From positions 310,001-374,000 of the forward strand of contig NZ_LZZS01000004.1 of the NCBI RefSeq assembly GCF_014170335.1: a stretch of 64,000 nucleotides of DNA. Direction: 5' to 3'. The position numbers were made by a program, and so were the translations under genes. The notes beneath the pieces were generated by a model. It was not told where the DNA came from. It made no database searches and saw only the letters and a program-made list of their open reading frames with translations. Source of the DNA: Achromobacter sp. UMC46 (GTDB lineage: Bacteria > Pseudomonadota > Gammaproteobacteria > Burkholderiales > Burkholderiaceae_B). Shown here in pieces: positions 46,925 through 54,745 of this stretch; the stretch's first letter is position 1, and each line of letters opens with the position of its first letter.

Positions 46925-47842
46925 ATGGATACCCGCTGGCTTCAAGACTTCATCACGTTGACGGAGCTGCGAAACTTCACGCGCGCGGCCGAAGCCCGGA
47001 ATCTCTCGCAGGCCGCATTCAGCCGACGCATTCAAAGCCTGGAGCAATGGGCAGGCGCGCGCCTGATCGACCGGTCCACGTTTCCGACGCAATTGACCGA
47101 GTCCGGCGAACGCTTCCGTTTGGCGGCGATGGAGCTCGTGAACCAATTGGCCGAAGCCCGTGCAGGCATCGGCGGCGTTCCGGCCCGCAATCAGTTGCGG
47201 TTGGCTACCTCGTATTCGCTGGCTACGGCCTACCTGCCGGATTGGTGGATCCGATGGAGCGCCGGCCAGCACTGGAGTTGCCAGCTGCAGACGGGCAACG
47301 TGCATGACACCGTGTCCGCCTTCACGTCGGGCGCTGCCGATCTGCTGATCTGCTTTCATCAGGTCACGCAGCCCCTGCCGCTCGACACCGCGCGCTATGA
47401 GCGTCTGGAGCTGTGCACCGAGCTGATCCGCCCGTATGCGGCCCGCACGCTGCTCGAGCGCACAGCCCTGGATTTGCCGGGAACCGCCGGCGAACCCGTC
47501 CCGCTATTGATGTATTCGCCGAACGTCTATTTTGCACGGCTGATCGAAGCCGCGATCGAGGGCGCCGAGCAGCCCGTGCATGGCGTGCGCGTGTTCGAAG
47601 CCGAAATGTCGGACGTGCTGGGCGATATGGCGGCCCAAGGCCTGGGCGTGGCGTGGTTGGCCGATAGCGCCTTGCGTCGACGCGGCGATCAGGCGCTTGC
47701 GCCGGTCGCCAATCGGGCGTGGGATGTCGAAGTCTCCGTCCTCGCCTTCAAGGAAGCGGCCGATACGCGCCCCGTCGTCAGCGAACTTTGGGAGAAAATG
47801 CGTACCCTTACCGCCGCCCTACCCCTCGAAGCGGCTCCCTGA
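46925..47842 (+). CDS. LysR-type transcriptional regulator
   Basis: A 305-residue LTTR with wHTH at about 1-60: MDTRWLQDFITLTELRNFTR, AAEARNLSQAAFSRRIQSLE as recognition helix and FPTQLTESGERF as wing. The FSRRIQxLExWxGxxLxDR pattern belongs to the group that includes HypT/QseD-like regulators. The effector domain covers about 88-295. It is divergent from the class III aminotransferase operon and probably controls it. Its last 24 bases overlap tail-to-tail with the convergent GFA gene, an arrangement that leaves no room for a terminator between them. Confidence 0.88.
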   Translation: MDTRWLQDFITLTELRNFTRAAEARNLSQAAFSRRIQSLEQWAGARLIDRSTFPTQLTESGERFRLAAMELVNQLAEARAGIGGVPARNQLRLATSYSLATAYLPDWWIRWSAGQHWSCQLQTGNVHDTVSAFTSGAADLLICFHQVTQPLPLDTARYERLELCTELIRPYAARTLLERTALDLPGTAGEPVPLLMYSPNVYFARLIEAAIEGAEQPVHGVRVFEAEMSDVLGDMAAQGLGVAWLADSALRRRGDQALAPVANRAWDVEVSVLAFKEAADTRPVVSELWEKMRTLTAALPLEAAP

Positions 47843-48211
47843 ATCGCGGTCGCGCTCGTACCGCCGGGTCAGCGGAAACGGCGGCAACCAGGATTCCCGG
47901 CGGATGATCCAGCTTTCGTAGGTCGGCGTCAGTTGGTCGGGGGCATCCAGCGACCCCAGGTTCACTTCGACCTCGTCCCCCGTGCGCCCGAACAGCGTCG
48001 ACCCGCAGCGCGGGCAGAAATGCCGCCCGGCATAGTCGCGCGTCGCCCCTTCGATGGTCACCGCATCCCGAGGAAAGATCGCGGACGCATGGAACAGCGC
48101 CCCATGATGCTTGCGGCAATCCATGCAGTGGCAAAGGCCCACCCGATAGGGCTGCCCCAACGCCACGATGCGCACATCGCCGCACAGGCAACCGCCGGTG
48201 AATCGTTCCAT
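47819..48211 (-). CDS. GFA family (glutathione-dependent formaldehyde-activating / CENP-V-like) protein
   Basis: A 130-residue zinc protein. The cysteine pattern is that of GFA: GGCLCGDVR (Cys8, Cys10), CHCMDCRK (Cys27, Cys29, Cys32) and FCPRCGSTLF (about 76 and 79), which together bind two zinc ions. Family members include a glutathione-formaldehyde adduct enzyme, but most have unknown substrates. AGGAGACACAGC precedes the ATG. It overlaps the 3-prime end of the LysR gene by 24 bases. Upstream lies an AT-rich, gene-poor stretch. Confidence 0.88.
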   Translation of the reverse strand: MERFTGGCLCGDVRIVALGQPYRVGLCHCMDCRKHHGALFHASAIFPRDAVTIEGATRDYAGRHFCPRCGSTLFGRTGDEVEVNLGSLDAPDQLTPTYESWIIRRESWLPPFPLTRRYERDRDSGSRFEG

Positions 48212-48460
48212 GCTGTGTCTCCTTGAAGATTCTGCATTCGATGAATGGTTCCAGCCATTTTGCTTCCCGTTCTCCGCCCCGACGTGCTTGATATCGGCTG
48301 CGGCACCGGCGAAGGCTTGCCCGCGAATTCGAAAACAGTTTCATTTCGCCCTTTCCGCGAAAAACAAAAATGCCCATTAATTAGTGCGCAGTTTGGAAAA
48401 GAGTTTCCCATATTCGGTTTTTTTGACAGAATGAATCGCGGATTCCCTTTCACAAGGCGC

Positions 48461-48673
48461 ATGAGAAAAGTGAAAACTTCACTCGACCGGGCATTACGCC
48501 ATGCGCGTCGGCATTGGCGTGAATTTCTGCTAGGCATCGCAATTGTTTTTACGACTGCGGCAGCCGCATGGCTGTACTCGCATGGCTGCGAACGGGCGGA
48601 ACGAGCCGCGCTGGCCATTGGCGGAACCCTGGTCGGCATGCTGTTGCTGGGCATCCTGGTCTGTAAGCGCTAG
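48461..48673 (+). CDS. Small two-helix membrane protein of unknown function
   Basis: I do not recognise this 70-residue protein. It has a basic N-terminus (MRKVKTSLDRALRHARRHW) followed by two hydrophobic segments, FLLGIAIVFTTAAAAWLY and LAIGGTLVGMLLLGILV, separated by a short charged turn, and ends in CKR. Layout and length resemble DUF883-type ribosome-associated inner-membrane proteins (ElaB/YqjD-like), but the match is weak. An ATG at 48431 or even 48245 is possible; at 48461 AAGG precedes it. The frame upstream of 48431 reads VLDIGCGTGEGLP, a methyltransferase-like motif I, and is likely a separate remnant. The DNA is AT-richer than its neighbours. Confidence 0.5.
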   Translation: MRKVKTSLDRALRHARRHWREFLLGIAIVFTTAAAAWLYSHGCERAERAALAIGGTLVGMLLLGILVCKR

Positions 48674-49021
48674 TCCTGATTACCGACCTGCAGCGATACC
48701 GGTCCAATACCCCCGATCAGTTTTCAAATGGAATTCGAATTCTCACGCCCAGGGTTTTCCTGATGGCCTGGGATGATTATCGAATTGCACATTGGCATTA
48801 TTTCTATCCGCACTGGCCTTGACGATAGCCAGAAGTGAAAACTGGCTGCATGCCCGACATCGAATATCGAAGGGCGTGTCGACAATATTATTCAATAATG
48901 TAACGGCATCGAATGCCCGCCCCAGAATAGTGCACCCGCTTTGGTATTCACATGGGCCTCGACATGCTTTGCCTTGGCGGCGGCTAAAAGCCGCCGCCCT
49001 GCGACCGGGCTTCCCTGCCGT
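48674..49021. other. AT-rich gene-free stretch
   Basis: These 348 bases contain no convincing gene. Composition is clearly lower in GC than the rest of the window. Visible items are the 12-bp palindrome GAATTCGAATTC (about 48731-48742), the dyad ATTATTCAATAAT (about 48890-48902), and a GC hairpin at 48976-48998 near the Bug gene end. Together with 48230-48460 it may be an old insertion scar. Confidence 0.5.
48976..48998. terminator. Hairpin after the Bug receptor gene
   Basis: GGCGGCGGCT (48976-48985) pairs with AGCCGCCGCC (48989-48998), loop AAA. It lies 23 bases past the minus-strand Bug stop. The stem is strong but there is no T run on the minus strand, so termination is likely but not certain. 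Confidence 0.55.
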
Positions 49022-50005
49022 CTATTGCAATCGCAGATTCCCGTCCGCGATGATCTTCGCCCATTTGGCTTGTTCAGCGATCTGGAACGCGGTGAACTCC
49101 GCAGGCGTGTTCGGCGTGTAGGCCAAGCCCAGGCCCTTCATCTTGCCGTTGACATCCGGCTTGGCGATGATGGCGGCGATGGCCTTGTTCAGGCGGTCCA
49201 CCACGGCCGGCGGCGTGTTGGCCGGCGCGTAGATGGCTTGCCAGCTGCTGACGTCGAAACCCGCGACGCCGGCTTCCTGCATCGTCGGCACATCCGGCAT
49301 CACGTCGGTGCGCTTGGCCGACGTCACCGCCAGCGCGCGCACCTTGCCGCTTTGCACGTAAGGCAGCGCGACCAGCGCGGTTTCGAACGAGCTGGGAATC
49401 TGCCCGCCGATCAGGTCCTGGATGGCGGGCGCGCTGCCGCGGTACGGCACGTGGGTCAGGTGGGCGCCCGTCAACTGCTTGAACACTTCGCCCGACAGGT
49501 GCTGCGACGTGCCCTGCCCGGCCGAGCCGAAGGCGATGGTGTCCGGGTTGGCCTTGCCCGCGGCCACCACGTCCTGCACGGTCTTGTACGGCTGGCTGGC
49601 GCCCACCAGCAGCACGTTCGAGATGCTGCCCAGCAGGATGACCGGTGCGAAATCCTTGGCCGCGTTGTAGTTGATGCCCGGCAGCAGCGACGGGTTGATC
49701 GCATGCGTGGCGATCGTGCCCAGCAGCAAGGTGTAGCCGTCGGGCTTGGCCCGGGCCACGGCGTCGGCCCCCAGCACGCCGCCTGCGCCGCCCTTGTTCT
49801 CGACCAGCACGGTCTGGCTCAGGCTGGCGCCCAGTTCCTGCGCGATCAGCCGGCCCAGGATGTCAGACGTGCCGCCGGCGGCGAACGGAACCACCAGCGT
49901 GATGGGCTTGGCCTTCGGCCAATCGTCGGCGGCGTGGGCGCCGGTGCTCAGCGCGGTCAATGCCAAAGCGGCGAAAGTGCGGCGCAACAAAGGGAATGCC
50001 TTCAA
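49022..50005 (-). CDS. Bug-family TTT periplasmic receptor, divergent from kdgD copy 2
   Basis: A 327-residue secreted receptor with a classical signal peptide (KAFPLLRRTFAALALTALST, cleavage at AHA-AD). The mature part starts DDWPKAKPITLVVPFAAGGTSD, with VENKGGAGGVLGAD and PYRGSAPAIQD, the Bug hallmarks. It starts with TTG at 50005, well supported by AGGAGACAAGC just upstream; I see no better ATG. It is head-to-head with the second kdgD and a GTTGTCGTAT element lies about 40 bases upstream, so a hexarate-related ligand and control by the nearby GntR protein are likely. It is distinct in sequence from the Bug gene next to garD. Confidence 0.88.
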   Translation of the reverse strand: MKAFPLLRRTFAALALTALSTGAHAADDWPKAKPITLVVPFAAGGTSDILGRLIAQELGASLSQTVLVENKGGAGGVLGADAVARAKPDGYTLLLGTIATHAINPSLLPGINYNAAKDFAPVILLGSISNVLLVGASQPYKTVQDVVAAGKANPDTIAFGSAGQGTSQHLSGEVFKQLTGAHLTHVPYRGSAPAIQDLIGGQIPSSFETALVALPYVQSGKVRALAVTSAKRTDVMPDVPTMQEAGVAGFDVSSWQAIYAPANTPPAVVDRLNKAIAAIIAKPDVNGKMKGLGLAYTPNTPAEFTAFQIAEQAKWAKIIADGNLRLQ

Positions 50006-50039
50006 GCTTGTCTCCTGAAAGGATAGATCGATTTCTATC

Positions 50040-50058
50040 TTGTACGTTGTCGTATGAC
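50040..50058. promoter_or_regulatory. GntR-type element before the Bug gene
   Basis: The stretch TTGTACGTTGTCGTATGAC includes GTTGTCGTAT (50046-50055), related to the GTTGTACGAT of the garD and kdgD promoters (pattern GTTGTMNKAT), 35-53 bases upstream of the TTG start. A weaker related sequence, GTGTCGTATGAG, is at 50139-50150. Confidence 0.45.
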
Positions 50059-50175
50059 TTCGGAGAAATGGAGAATACCGGCGCCTGGATCTGCTTTCAA
50101 TCTAGGGTAATTCCGCATTTGTCACGGCCTGCCCGATCGTGTCGTATGAGGGGCGCGCTGAATATTGAGCGACTA

Positions 50176-50212
50176 TTGCCGACTCAACTTGTATGTTGTA
50201 CGATGACATACA
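50176..50212 (+). promoter_or_regulatory. Second kdgD promoter with GTTGTACGAT element and TGTATGT dyad
   Basis: TTGCCG (50176-50181), a 17-base spacer and TACGAT (50199-50204) mirror the promoter of copy 1. The -10 lies in GTTGTACGAT (50195-50204), framed by a perfect dyad TGTATGT (50190-50196) and ACATACA (50206-50212). This is the best-formed operator candidate of the set. Confidence 0.6.
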
Positions 50213-50300
50213 TCTACTGATCGGCAAGCAACAAAGCGCCTGTTTTCGGCCCTGCCCTGCGTTGCTCCGCTTTACCATTCCCTCTTATTGGATGACAGGC

Positions 50301-51215
50301 ATGACGACTCCCCAGGAACTCAAGGAAATCGTGTCGGAAGGATTGCTCTCCTTCCCCGTGACTGACTTTGACCAGAACGGCGATTTCAACGCCAAGACCT
50401 ACGCCGCCCGCCTGGAATGGCTGGCCCCGTATGGCGCCACCGCCCTGTTCGCCGCCGGCGGCACCGGTGAGTTCTTCTCCCTGGCCCCCCAGGAGTACTC
50501 GGACGTCGTGCGCACTGCCGTCCAGACCTGCGCCGGCAAAGTGCCCATCCTGGCCGGCGCAGGCGGCCCCACCCGCACCGCCATCGCCTATGCCCAGGAA
50601 GCCGAACGCCAAGGCGCCAAGGGCATCCTGCTGCTGCCCCATTACCTGACCGAAGCCTCGCAGGACGGCATCGCCGCCTACGTCGAACAGGTCTGCAAGT
50701 CCGTCAAGATCGGTGTCATCGTCTACAACCGCGCCCAATCCCGCCTGTCCGCCGACAGCCTGGCCCAGTTGGCCGAACGCTGCCCCAACCTGGTCGGTTT
50801 CAAAGACGGCATCGGCGACATCGAAGCCATGGTCCGCATCCGCCGCAAAATGGGCGATCGCTTTTCCTACCTGGGCGGCCTGCCCACCGCCGAGGTCTAT
50901 GCCGCCGCCTACCGCGCGCTGGGCGTGCCGGTGTATTCGTCGGCCGTCTTCAACTTCGTGCCCAAGACCGCCATGGACTTCTACCGCGCCATCGCCGCGG
51001 GCGACTCCGACACCACCAACCGCCTGCTTGACGATTTCTTCCTGCCCTACCTGGAAATCCGCAACCGCAAGGCCGGCTACGCCGTCAGCATCGTCAAGGC
51101 CGGCGCCAAGCTCGTCGGCCACGACGCCGGCCCCGTGCGCGCCCCGCTCACCGACCTGACCGGCGAAGAATTGGAAATGCTCAACGCCTTGATCAAGAAG
51201 CTCGGGCCCCAGTAA
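50301..51215 (+). CDS. kdgD: 5-dehydro-4-deoxyglucarate dehydratase, copy 2
   Basis: This 304-residue protein is identical to copy 1 except Leu291 for Gln291, and the DNA differs at about 14 of 915 positions, none of them between about 50737 and 51167. All active-site residues are kept (GGTGEFF, Tyr in VIVYNRA, Lys in GFKDGIGD), so it should be fully active. The ATG at 50301 matches copy 1; an ATG at 50292 would add MTG. It is divergent from a Bug receptor gene and followed by an intrinsic terminator and a GntR regulator gene. Two differently placed copies may allow one to serve glucarate and the other galactarate. Confidence 0.92.
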   Translation: MTTPQELKEIVSEGLLSFPVTDFDQNGDFNAKTYAARLEWLAPYGATALFAAGGTGEFFSLAPQEYSDVVRTAVQTCAGKVPILAGAGGPTRTAIAYAQEAERQGAKGILLLPHYLTEASQDGIAAYVEQVCKSVKIGVIVYNRAQSRLSADSLAQLAERCPNLVGFKDGIGDIEAMVRIRRKMGDRFSYLGGLPTAEVYAAAYRALGVPVYSSAVFNFVPKTAMDFYRAIAAGDSDTTNRLLDDFFLPYLEIRNRKAGYAVSIVKAGAKLVGHDAGPVRAPLTDLTGEELEMLNALIKKLGPQ

Positions 51216-51240
51216 GCCCTCGCGACCGACAGGCCAGACG

Positions 51241-51266
51241 CGCCCTCCCGCCGGAGGGCGTTTTTA
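51241..51266 (+). terminator. Intrinsic terminator after kdgD copy 2
   Basis: CGCCCTCC (51241-51248) pairs with GGAGGGCG (51253-51260) around CGCC, followed by TTTTTATT. This is a classic Rho-independent terminator separating kdgD from gntR. Confidence 0.88.
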
Positions 51267-51310
51267 TTGCCAAGGCCCCGCGCGAATCAAGCATTGGCGG
51301 AAATCTCTGC

Positions 51311-51328
51311 CGTATGTTGTCATATGGG
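51311..51328 (+). promoter_or_regulatory. GntR-type element before the regulator gene
   Basis: CGTATGTTGTCATATGGG includes GTTGTCATAT (51316-51325), one of the local GTTGTMNKAT set, ending 27 bases before the gntR start. Its position suits negative autoregulation. Confidence 0.5.
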
Positions 51329-51354
51329 CTTCCGCCTTACCCATAAGAGAGACA

Positions 51355-52083
51355 ATGCAAACTCCCGCCCGGCCCCGCCCGCGCTCGCGCCTGACCGACG
51401 TGGTGATCGAGGAACTGAACAAGCGCCTGGATTCGCGCCTGTACCGCGCTGGCGACAAACTGCCTTCCGAGCACCAGCTTTGTGACGAATTCGAAGTCAG
51501 CCGCACCGTCATCCGTGAAGCGGTCGCGTCGATGCGCCTGAGCGGTCGCCTGGTCAGCAAGCCCGGCATCGGCGTGTTCGTCACGGAAGACCGCGAAAAG
51601 CCCATCGACTTCGTCATTGAACACGCCGCGGATCCGCGCTGGGCGCTTCACATCATGGAATTGCGCGCCGGACTTGAAGTCGAGGCCTGTGGGCTTGCGG
51701 CAGAGCGCCGCACCGCCACCGACCTGAGCGGCATCGTCGAGGCGTTCGACGCCTTCAACCGCGCCACGCGCGACATGGAAGCGGCGGTCAAGGCGGACTA
51801 CGAATTCCATCTGTCCATCGCCAAGGCCTCCAACAACCCGCACTTTCCGGCGCTGCTGAAAGCCGCGGTGCGCGACGTGATGCTGGACTTGAACATCAAG
51901 CACGGCGGCAAGACGCCCGAAGAGCTTGAAACCTACGAAACGCGCAACGTGCGCGAACACGAAGCCATCCTGACCGCCATCATGCGCCGCGACCCCGGCG
52001 CCGCACGCGCCGCGATGGCGCGCCACCTGGGCGACAGCATCGCGCGCTACCGCAAGCTGCTGTCTCAAGCGCCCGCACAATAG
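51355..52083 (+). CDS. FadR-subfamily GntR transcriptional regulator
   Basis: A 242-residue regulator. The N-terminal winged HTH (about 10-82) has LPSEHQLCDEFEVSRTVIRE and ASMRLSGRLVSKPGIGVFV. The C-terminal FCD domain (about 95-230) is all-helical and carries candidate metal ligands: Asp/His in ADYEFHLSIAKASNN, and His in EHEAILTAIM and MARHLGDS. FCD-type GntR proteins usually bind sugar acids or carboxylates and repress their catabolic genes. Adjacent to kdgD copy 2, and with a shared element in front of both kdgD genes, garD, the Bug gene and itself, it is the likely hexarate repressor. The 85 bases upstream of the ATG hold the element at 51311-51328. Confidence 0.88.
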   Translation: MQTPARPRPRSRLTDVVIEELNKRLDSRLYRAGDKLPSEHQLCDEFEVSRTVIREAVASMRLSGRLVSKPGIGVFVTEDREKPIDFVIEHAADPRWALHIMELRAGLEVEACGLAAERRTATDLSGIVEAFDAFNRATRDMEAAVKADYEFHLSIAKASNNPHFPALLKAAVRDVMLDLNIKHGGKTPEELETYETRNVREHEAILTAIMRRDPGAARAAMARHLGDSIARYRKLLSQAPAQ

Positions 52084-52514
52084 GTGCTGCCCCCGGCGGC
52101 CCTGCACCGCCGGCCTGAACGAATCGGGGAATTACGGGATTCCCCTGACTTGCCTACTTGTATGACGGCTGCCATCATACGTCTTATGACTTAGCCATGC
52201 ACTTGCCGAGCAGTCTGCCGGCCAAGCGCCCCGCTACCGTATGACCCACGTTGTACAAGTACCGCCGATGAGCCCGATCTTTTCCCTCCGCACGACGTTC
52301 CACCGCTACGCCACGCGCATCCATCGGCATATCACCTGACCGGATATCCGGTCGCCTGCGGTTCCGCCGCAACCCTCCCCGTTTTCTTACCCGTCCGCTC
52401 ACGCGGACGCCGCCTGCTCCGGCCTTCGCCCGGGGTGCGCCGGCGCACGCGTGGCGGGTCCTGACTCCCCCCCGCTTGCCCCAAGCGCTTTCCGACCTCC
52501 CAGGAGCATCCTCC
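52084..52514. promoter_or_regulatory. Promoter and long leader of the amino-acid ABC operon
   Basis: No gene is seen in these 431 bases. The first part has TTGTATGAC (52158-52166), the dyad GTATGA (52160-52165)/TCATAC (52175-52180), and GTATGAC with GTTGTACAAG (52239-52259), which recall the GntR elements next door. The later part, 52338-52510, is GC-rich with a 16-bp palindrome and the hairpin GTCCGC/GCGGAC (52393-52398/52403-52408), and ends in AGGAGCATCCTCC before the start. It could be a structured 5-prime leader. Confidence 0.45.
52338..52353. promoter_or_regulatory. 16-bp perfect palindrome in the leader
   Basis: GACCGGATATCCGGTC reads the same on both strands, 161 bases before the binding-protein start. 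It may be a dimer-binding operator or a very tight hairpin. No identical copy was noticed elsewhere in the window. Confidence 0.5.
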
Positions 52515-53531
52515 ATGCGTAAGTTTCTAAGCACCGCCGTCGCGGCGACCTTGCTGTGCGTCGCTTCCGGCGCCCAAGCCGGCGTGACCTTCGACGCCGT
52601 CAAGAAGAAAGGCTTTTTGCAGTGCGGCTTTGCCGGCATCCCCGGCTTCTCGGTGCTGGACAGCAAAGGCGAATGGACCGGCCTGGACGTGGACATGTGC
52701 CGCGCGGTGGCGGCCGCCCTGTTCGGCGATGCCTCCAAGGTGAAGGGCAACGTGCTGACGGCGCAGGCGAAGTTCACCGCGCTGCAGTCGGGCGAAATCG
52801 ACATGCTGTCGCGCAACACCACCCAGACGCTGACCCGCGACACGACGCTGGGTCTGATCGGCGTGGGCGTGAACTTCTATGACGCGCAAGGGCTGATCGT
52901 CAAGAAGTCGATGAACGTGAAAAGCGTGAAGGAACTGGACGGCGCCACCATCTGCGTGCAGCCCGGCACCACCACCGAACTGAACCTGGCCGACTACTTC
53001 CGCAGCCGCGGCCTGACCTTCAAACCGGTCCTGGTCGAGAACTACGACGAGAACTTCCGCCTGCTGGAATCGGGCCGTTGCGACGCCTACACCAACGACA
53101 AGTCGAACACCGCCGCCAACATGCGCACGCGCCTGGCCAAACCGGACGACTGGGAGATCCTGGAAGAGAACCTGTCCAAAGAGCCGCTGGGCCCGATGGT
53201 CCGCCAGGGCGACGAACAGTGGTTCAACGTGGTTCGCTGGTCGCTGAACGCCATGCTGGAAGCCGAGGAATACGGCATCACGTCCAAGAACGTGGACGAG
53301 ATGCTGAAGAGCACCAACCCCAACGTGCAGCGCATCCTGGGCGTGACGCCCGGCATGGGCAAGAACCTGGGCCTGGACGACAAGTGGGCCTACAACATCA
53401 TCAAGCAGGTCGGCAATTACGGCGAAAGCTATGACCGCGCGATGGGCAAGGACAGCCCGCTGAAGCTGGACCGCGGCCTGAACAAGCAATGGACCCAGGG
53501 CGGTCTGATGTACGGCTGGCCGGTGCGCTGA
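52515..53531 (+). CDS. Polar amino-acid ABC transporter periplasmic binding protein (AapJ-like)
   Basis: A 338-residue binding protein with signal peptide (FLSTAVAATLLCVASG, cleavage at AQAGV). It shares with the orphan receptor at 44359-45387 the pattern TGLDVDMCRAVAAALF, ALQSGEIDMLSRNTTQTLTRD, CVQPGTTTELNLADYF and the C-terminal GGLMYGWPVR, typical of AapJ/BztA receptors for Glu, Asp, Gln, Asn. It is the first gene of a complete operon: aminotransferase (2-base gap), two permeases and an ATPase. The start at 52515 follows AGGAGCATCCTCC. Expected to be highly expressed compared with the membrane genes, since a long leader and own promoter precede it. Confidence 0.92.
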   Translation: MRKFLSTAVAATLLCVASGAQAGVTFDAVKKKGFLQCGFAGIPGFSVLDSKGEWTGLDVDMCRAVAAALFGDASKVKGNVLTAQAKFTALQSGEIDMLSRNTTQTLTRDTTLGLIGVGVNFYDAQGLIVKKSMNVKSVKELDGATICVQPGTTTELNLADYFRSRGLTFKPVLVENYDENFRLLESGRCDAYTNDKSNTAANMRTRLAKPDDWEILEENLSKEPLGPMVRQGDEQWFNVVRWSLNAMLEAEEYGITSKNVDEMLKSTNPNVQRILGVTPGMGKNLGLDDKWAYNIIKQVGNYGESYDRAMGKDSPLKLDRGLNKQWTQGGLMYGWPVR

Positions 53532-53533
53532 TC

Positions 53534-54742
53534 ATGAACAGCATCGTCAACTCCCGCCTGAAGCAGATCAAACCTTCGCCCAGCATGGCCGCCAAGATCG
53601 TGGTCGATGAACTGCGCCGCCAAGGCCGTGAAATCGCCGACTTCACGCTGGGCGAACCCGACATGCCCACGCCCGCCCACATCGCGCGCGCCGGCCAGGA
53701 CGCCATTGCCGGCGGCGACATCCGCTACACCAGCCCCAATGGCACCGTGGGCCTGCGCCGCGCCATCGCCAACAGCCTGGAACCGGCCCTGGGCGTTTCC
53801 TACGGCATGGACCAGATCACCGTGGGCGCCGGCGCCAAGCAGATCATCGGCGCCGCGCTGACGGCCAGCCTGGAGCCGGGCGACGAAGTGATCGTGTGCG
53901 CGCCCTACTGGGTGTCGTACCCCGACATGGTGCTGCTGAACGACGCCAAGCCCGTGGTCGTGACCGGCCCGGAATCGCAGGGCTTCAAGCTGGACGCCGC
54001 CACACTGGAAGCCGCCATCACGCCGCGCACCCGCTGGTTGATCCTGAATTCGCCGAGCAACCCCAGCGGCGCCGTGTATAGCGCCGCTGAACTGCGCGCC
54101 CTGACCGACGTGCTGCTGCGCCACCCGCAAGTCTGGATCTTGAGCGACGAGATCTACGCGCCCTTCTGCTACAGCGGGCAGCGCCACGCCTCGCCCGTTC
54201 AGGTGGAGCCCGGGTTGATCGCGCGCACGCTGATCGTCAATGGCATGTCCAAGTCCTACGCCATGACGGGCTGGCGCATCGGCTATGGCGCGGGCCCCGC
54301 CGACCTGATCAAGGCGATGAGCACGGTCATGTCGCAAAGCACGTCCTGCCCCAGCGCGATCTCGCAGGTGGCCGCGCAGGCCGCGCTGGAAGGCGACCAA
54401 TCGAGCGTCACGCAAATGGTCGACATCTTCAAGGCGCGCCGCGACCTGATCGTGCGCCGCCTGAACGACATCCCCGGCATCTCTTGCGCCATGCCCGACG
54501 GCGCTTTCTACGTGTATGCCAACGTGCAGGGCTTGATCGGGCGCACCGGTCCGGCGGGCGAGCTAAAGACCGATCTGGACGTGAGCCTGTTCTTCCTGCG
54601 CGAAGCGGGCGTGGCCGTGATCGATGGCGGTTCGTACGGCTTGTCGCCCTATGTGCGCTTTTCGTTCGCGACGTCGACCGACGTGATCGAGCAAGGCATG
54701 GACCGGCTGGCTGCCGCCGTCAACGCCTTGATGGCGGGCTGA
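53534..54742 (+). CDS. Class I/II PLP aminotransferase (aspartate aminotransferase family)
   Basis: A 402-residue fold-type I aminotransferase. Key parts: TLGEPDMPTP near the N-terminus, PNGTVGLRRAIA, Asn in NSPSNPSGAVYS, Asp/Tyr in LSDEIYAPFCYSG, the Schiff-base Lys in VNGMSKSYAMTGWRIGY, and the carboxylate-binding Arg in SPYVRFSFATS. This set is the I-gamma aspartate/aromatic aminotransferase pattern. It lies between the binding protein and permease genes (gaps of 2 and 3 bases), an uncommon insertion, so it probably transaminates the very amino acid being imported. Substrate (aspartate, glutamine or another) cannot be told from motifs alone. Confidence 0.88.
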   Translation: MNSIVNSRLKQIKPSPSMAAKIVVDELRRQGREIADFTLGEPDMPTPAHIARAGQDAIAGGDIRYTSPNGTVGLRRAIANSLEPALGVSYGMDQITVGAGAKQIIGAALTASLEPGDEVIVCAPYWVSYPDMVLLNDAKPVVVTGPESQGFKLDAATLEAAITPRTRWLILNSPSNPSGAVYSAAELRALTDVLLRHPQVWILSDEIYAPFCYSGQRHASPVQVEPGLIARTLIVNGMSKSYAMTGWRIGYGAGPADLIKAMSTVMSQSTSCPSAISQVAAQAALEGDQSSVTQMVDIFKARRDLIVRRLNDIPGISCAMPDGAFYVYANVQGLIGRTGPAGELKTDLDVSLFFLREAGVAVIDGGSYGLSPYVRFSFATSTDVIEQGMDRLAAAVNALMAG

Positions 54743-54745
54743 ACC

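Noticed and set aside
48245..48673. One 142-residue methyltransferase-membrane fusion protein
   Set aside because: Only motif I is seen, with no other methyltransferase blocks, and the composition changes within the frame. I call only the C-terminal membrane part, with low confidence.
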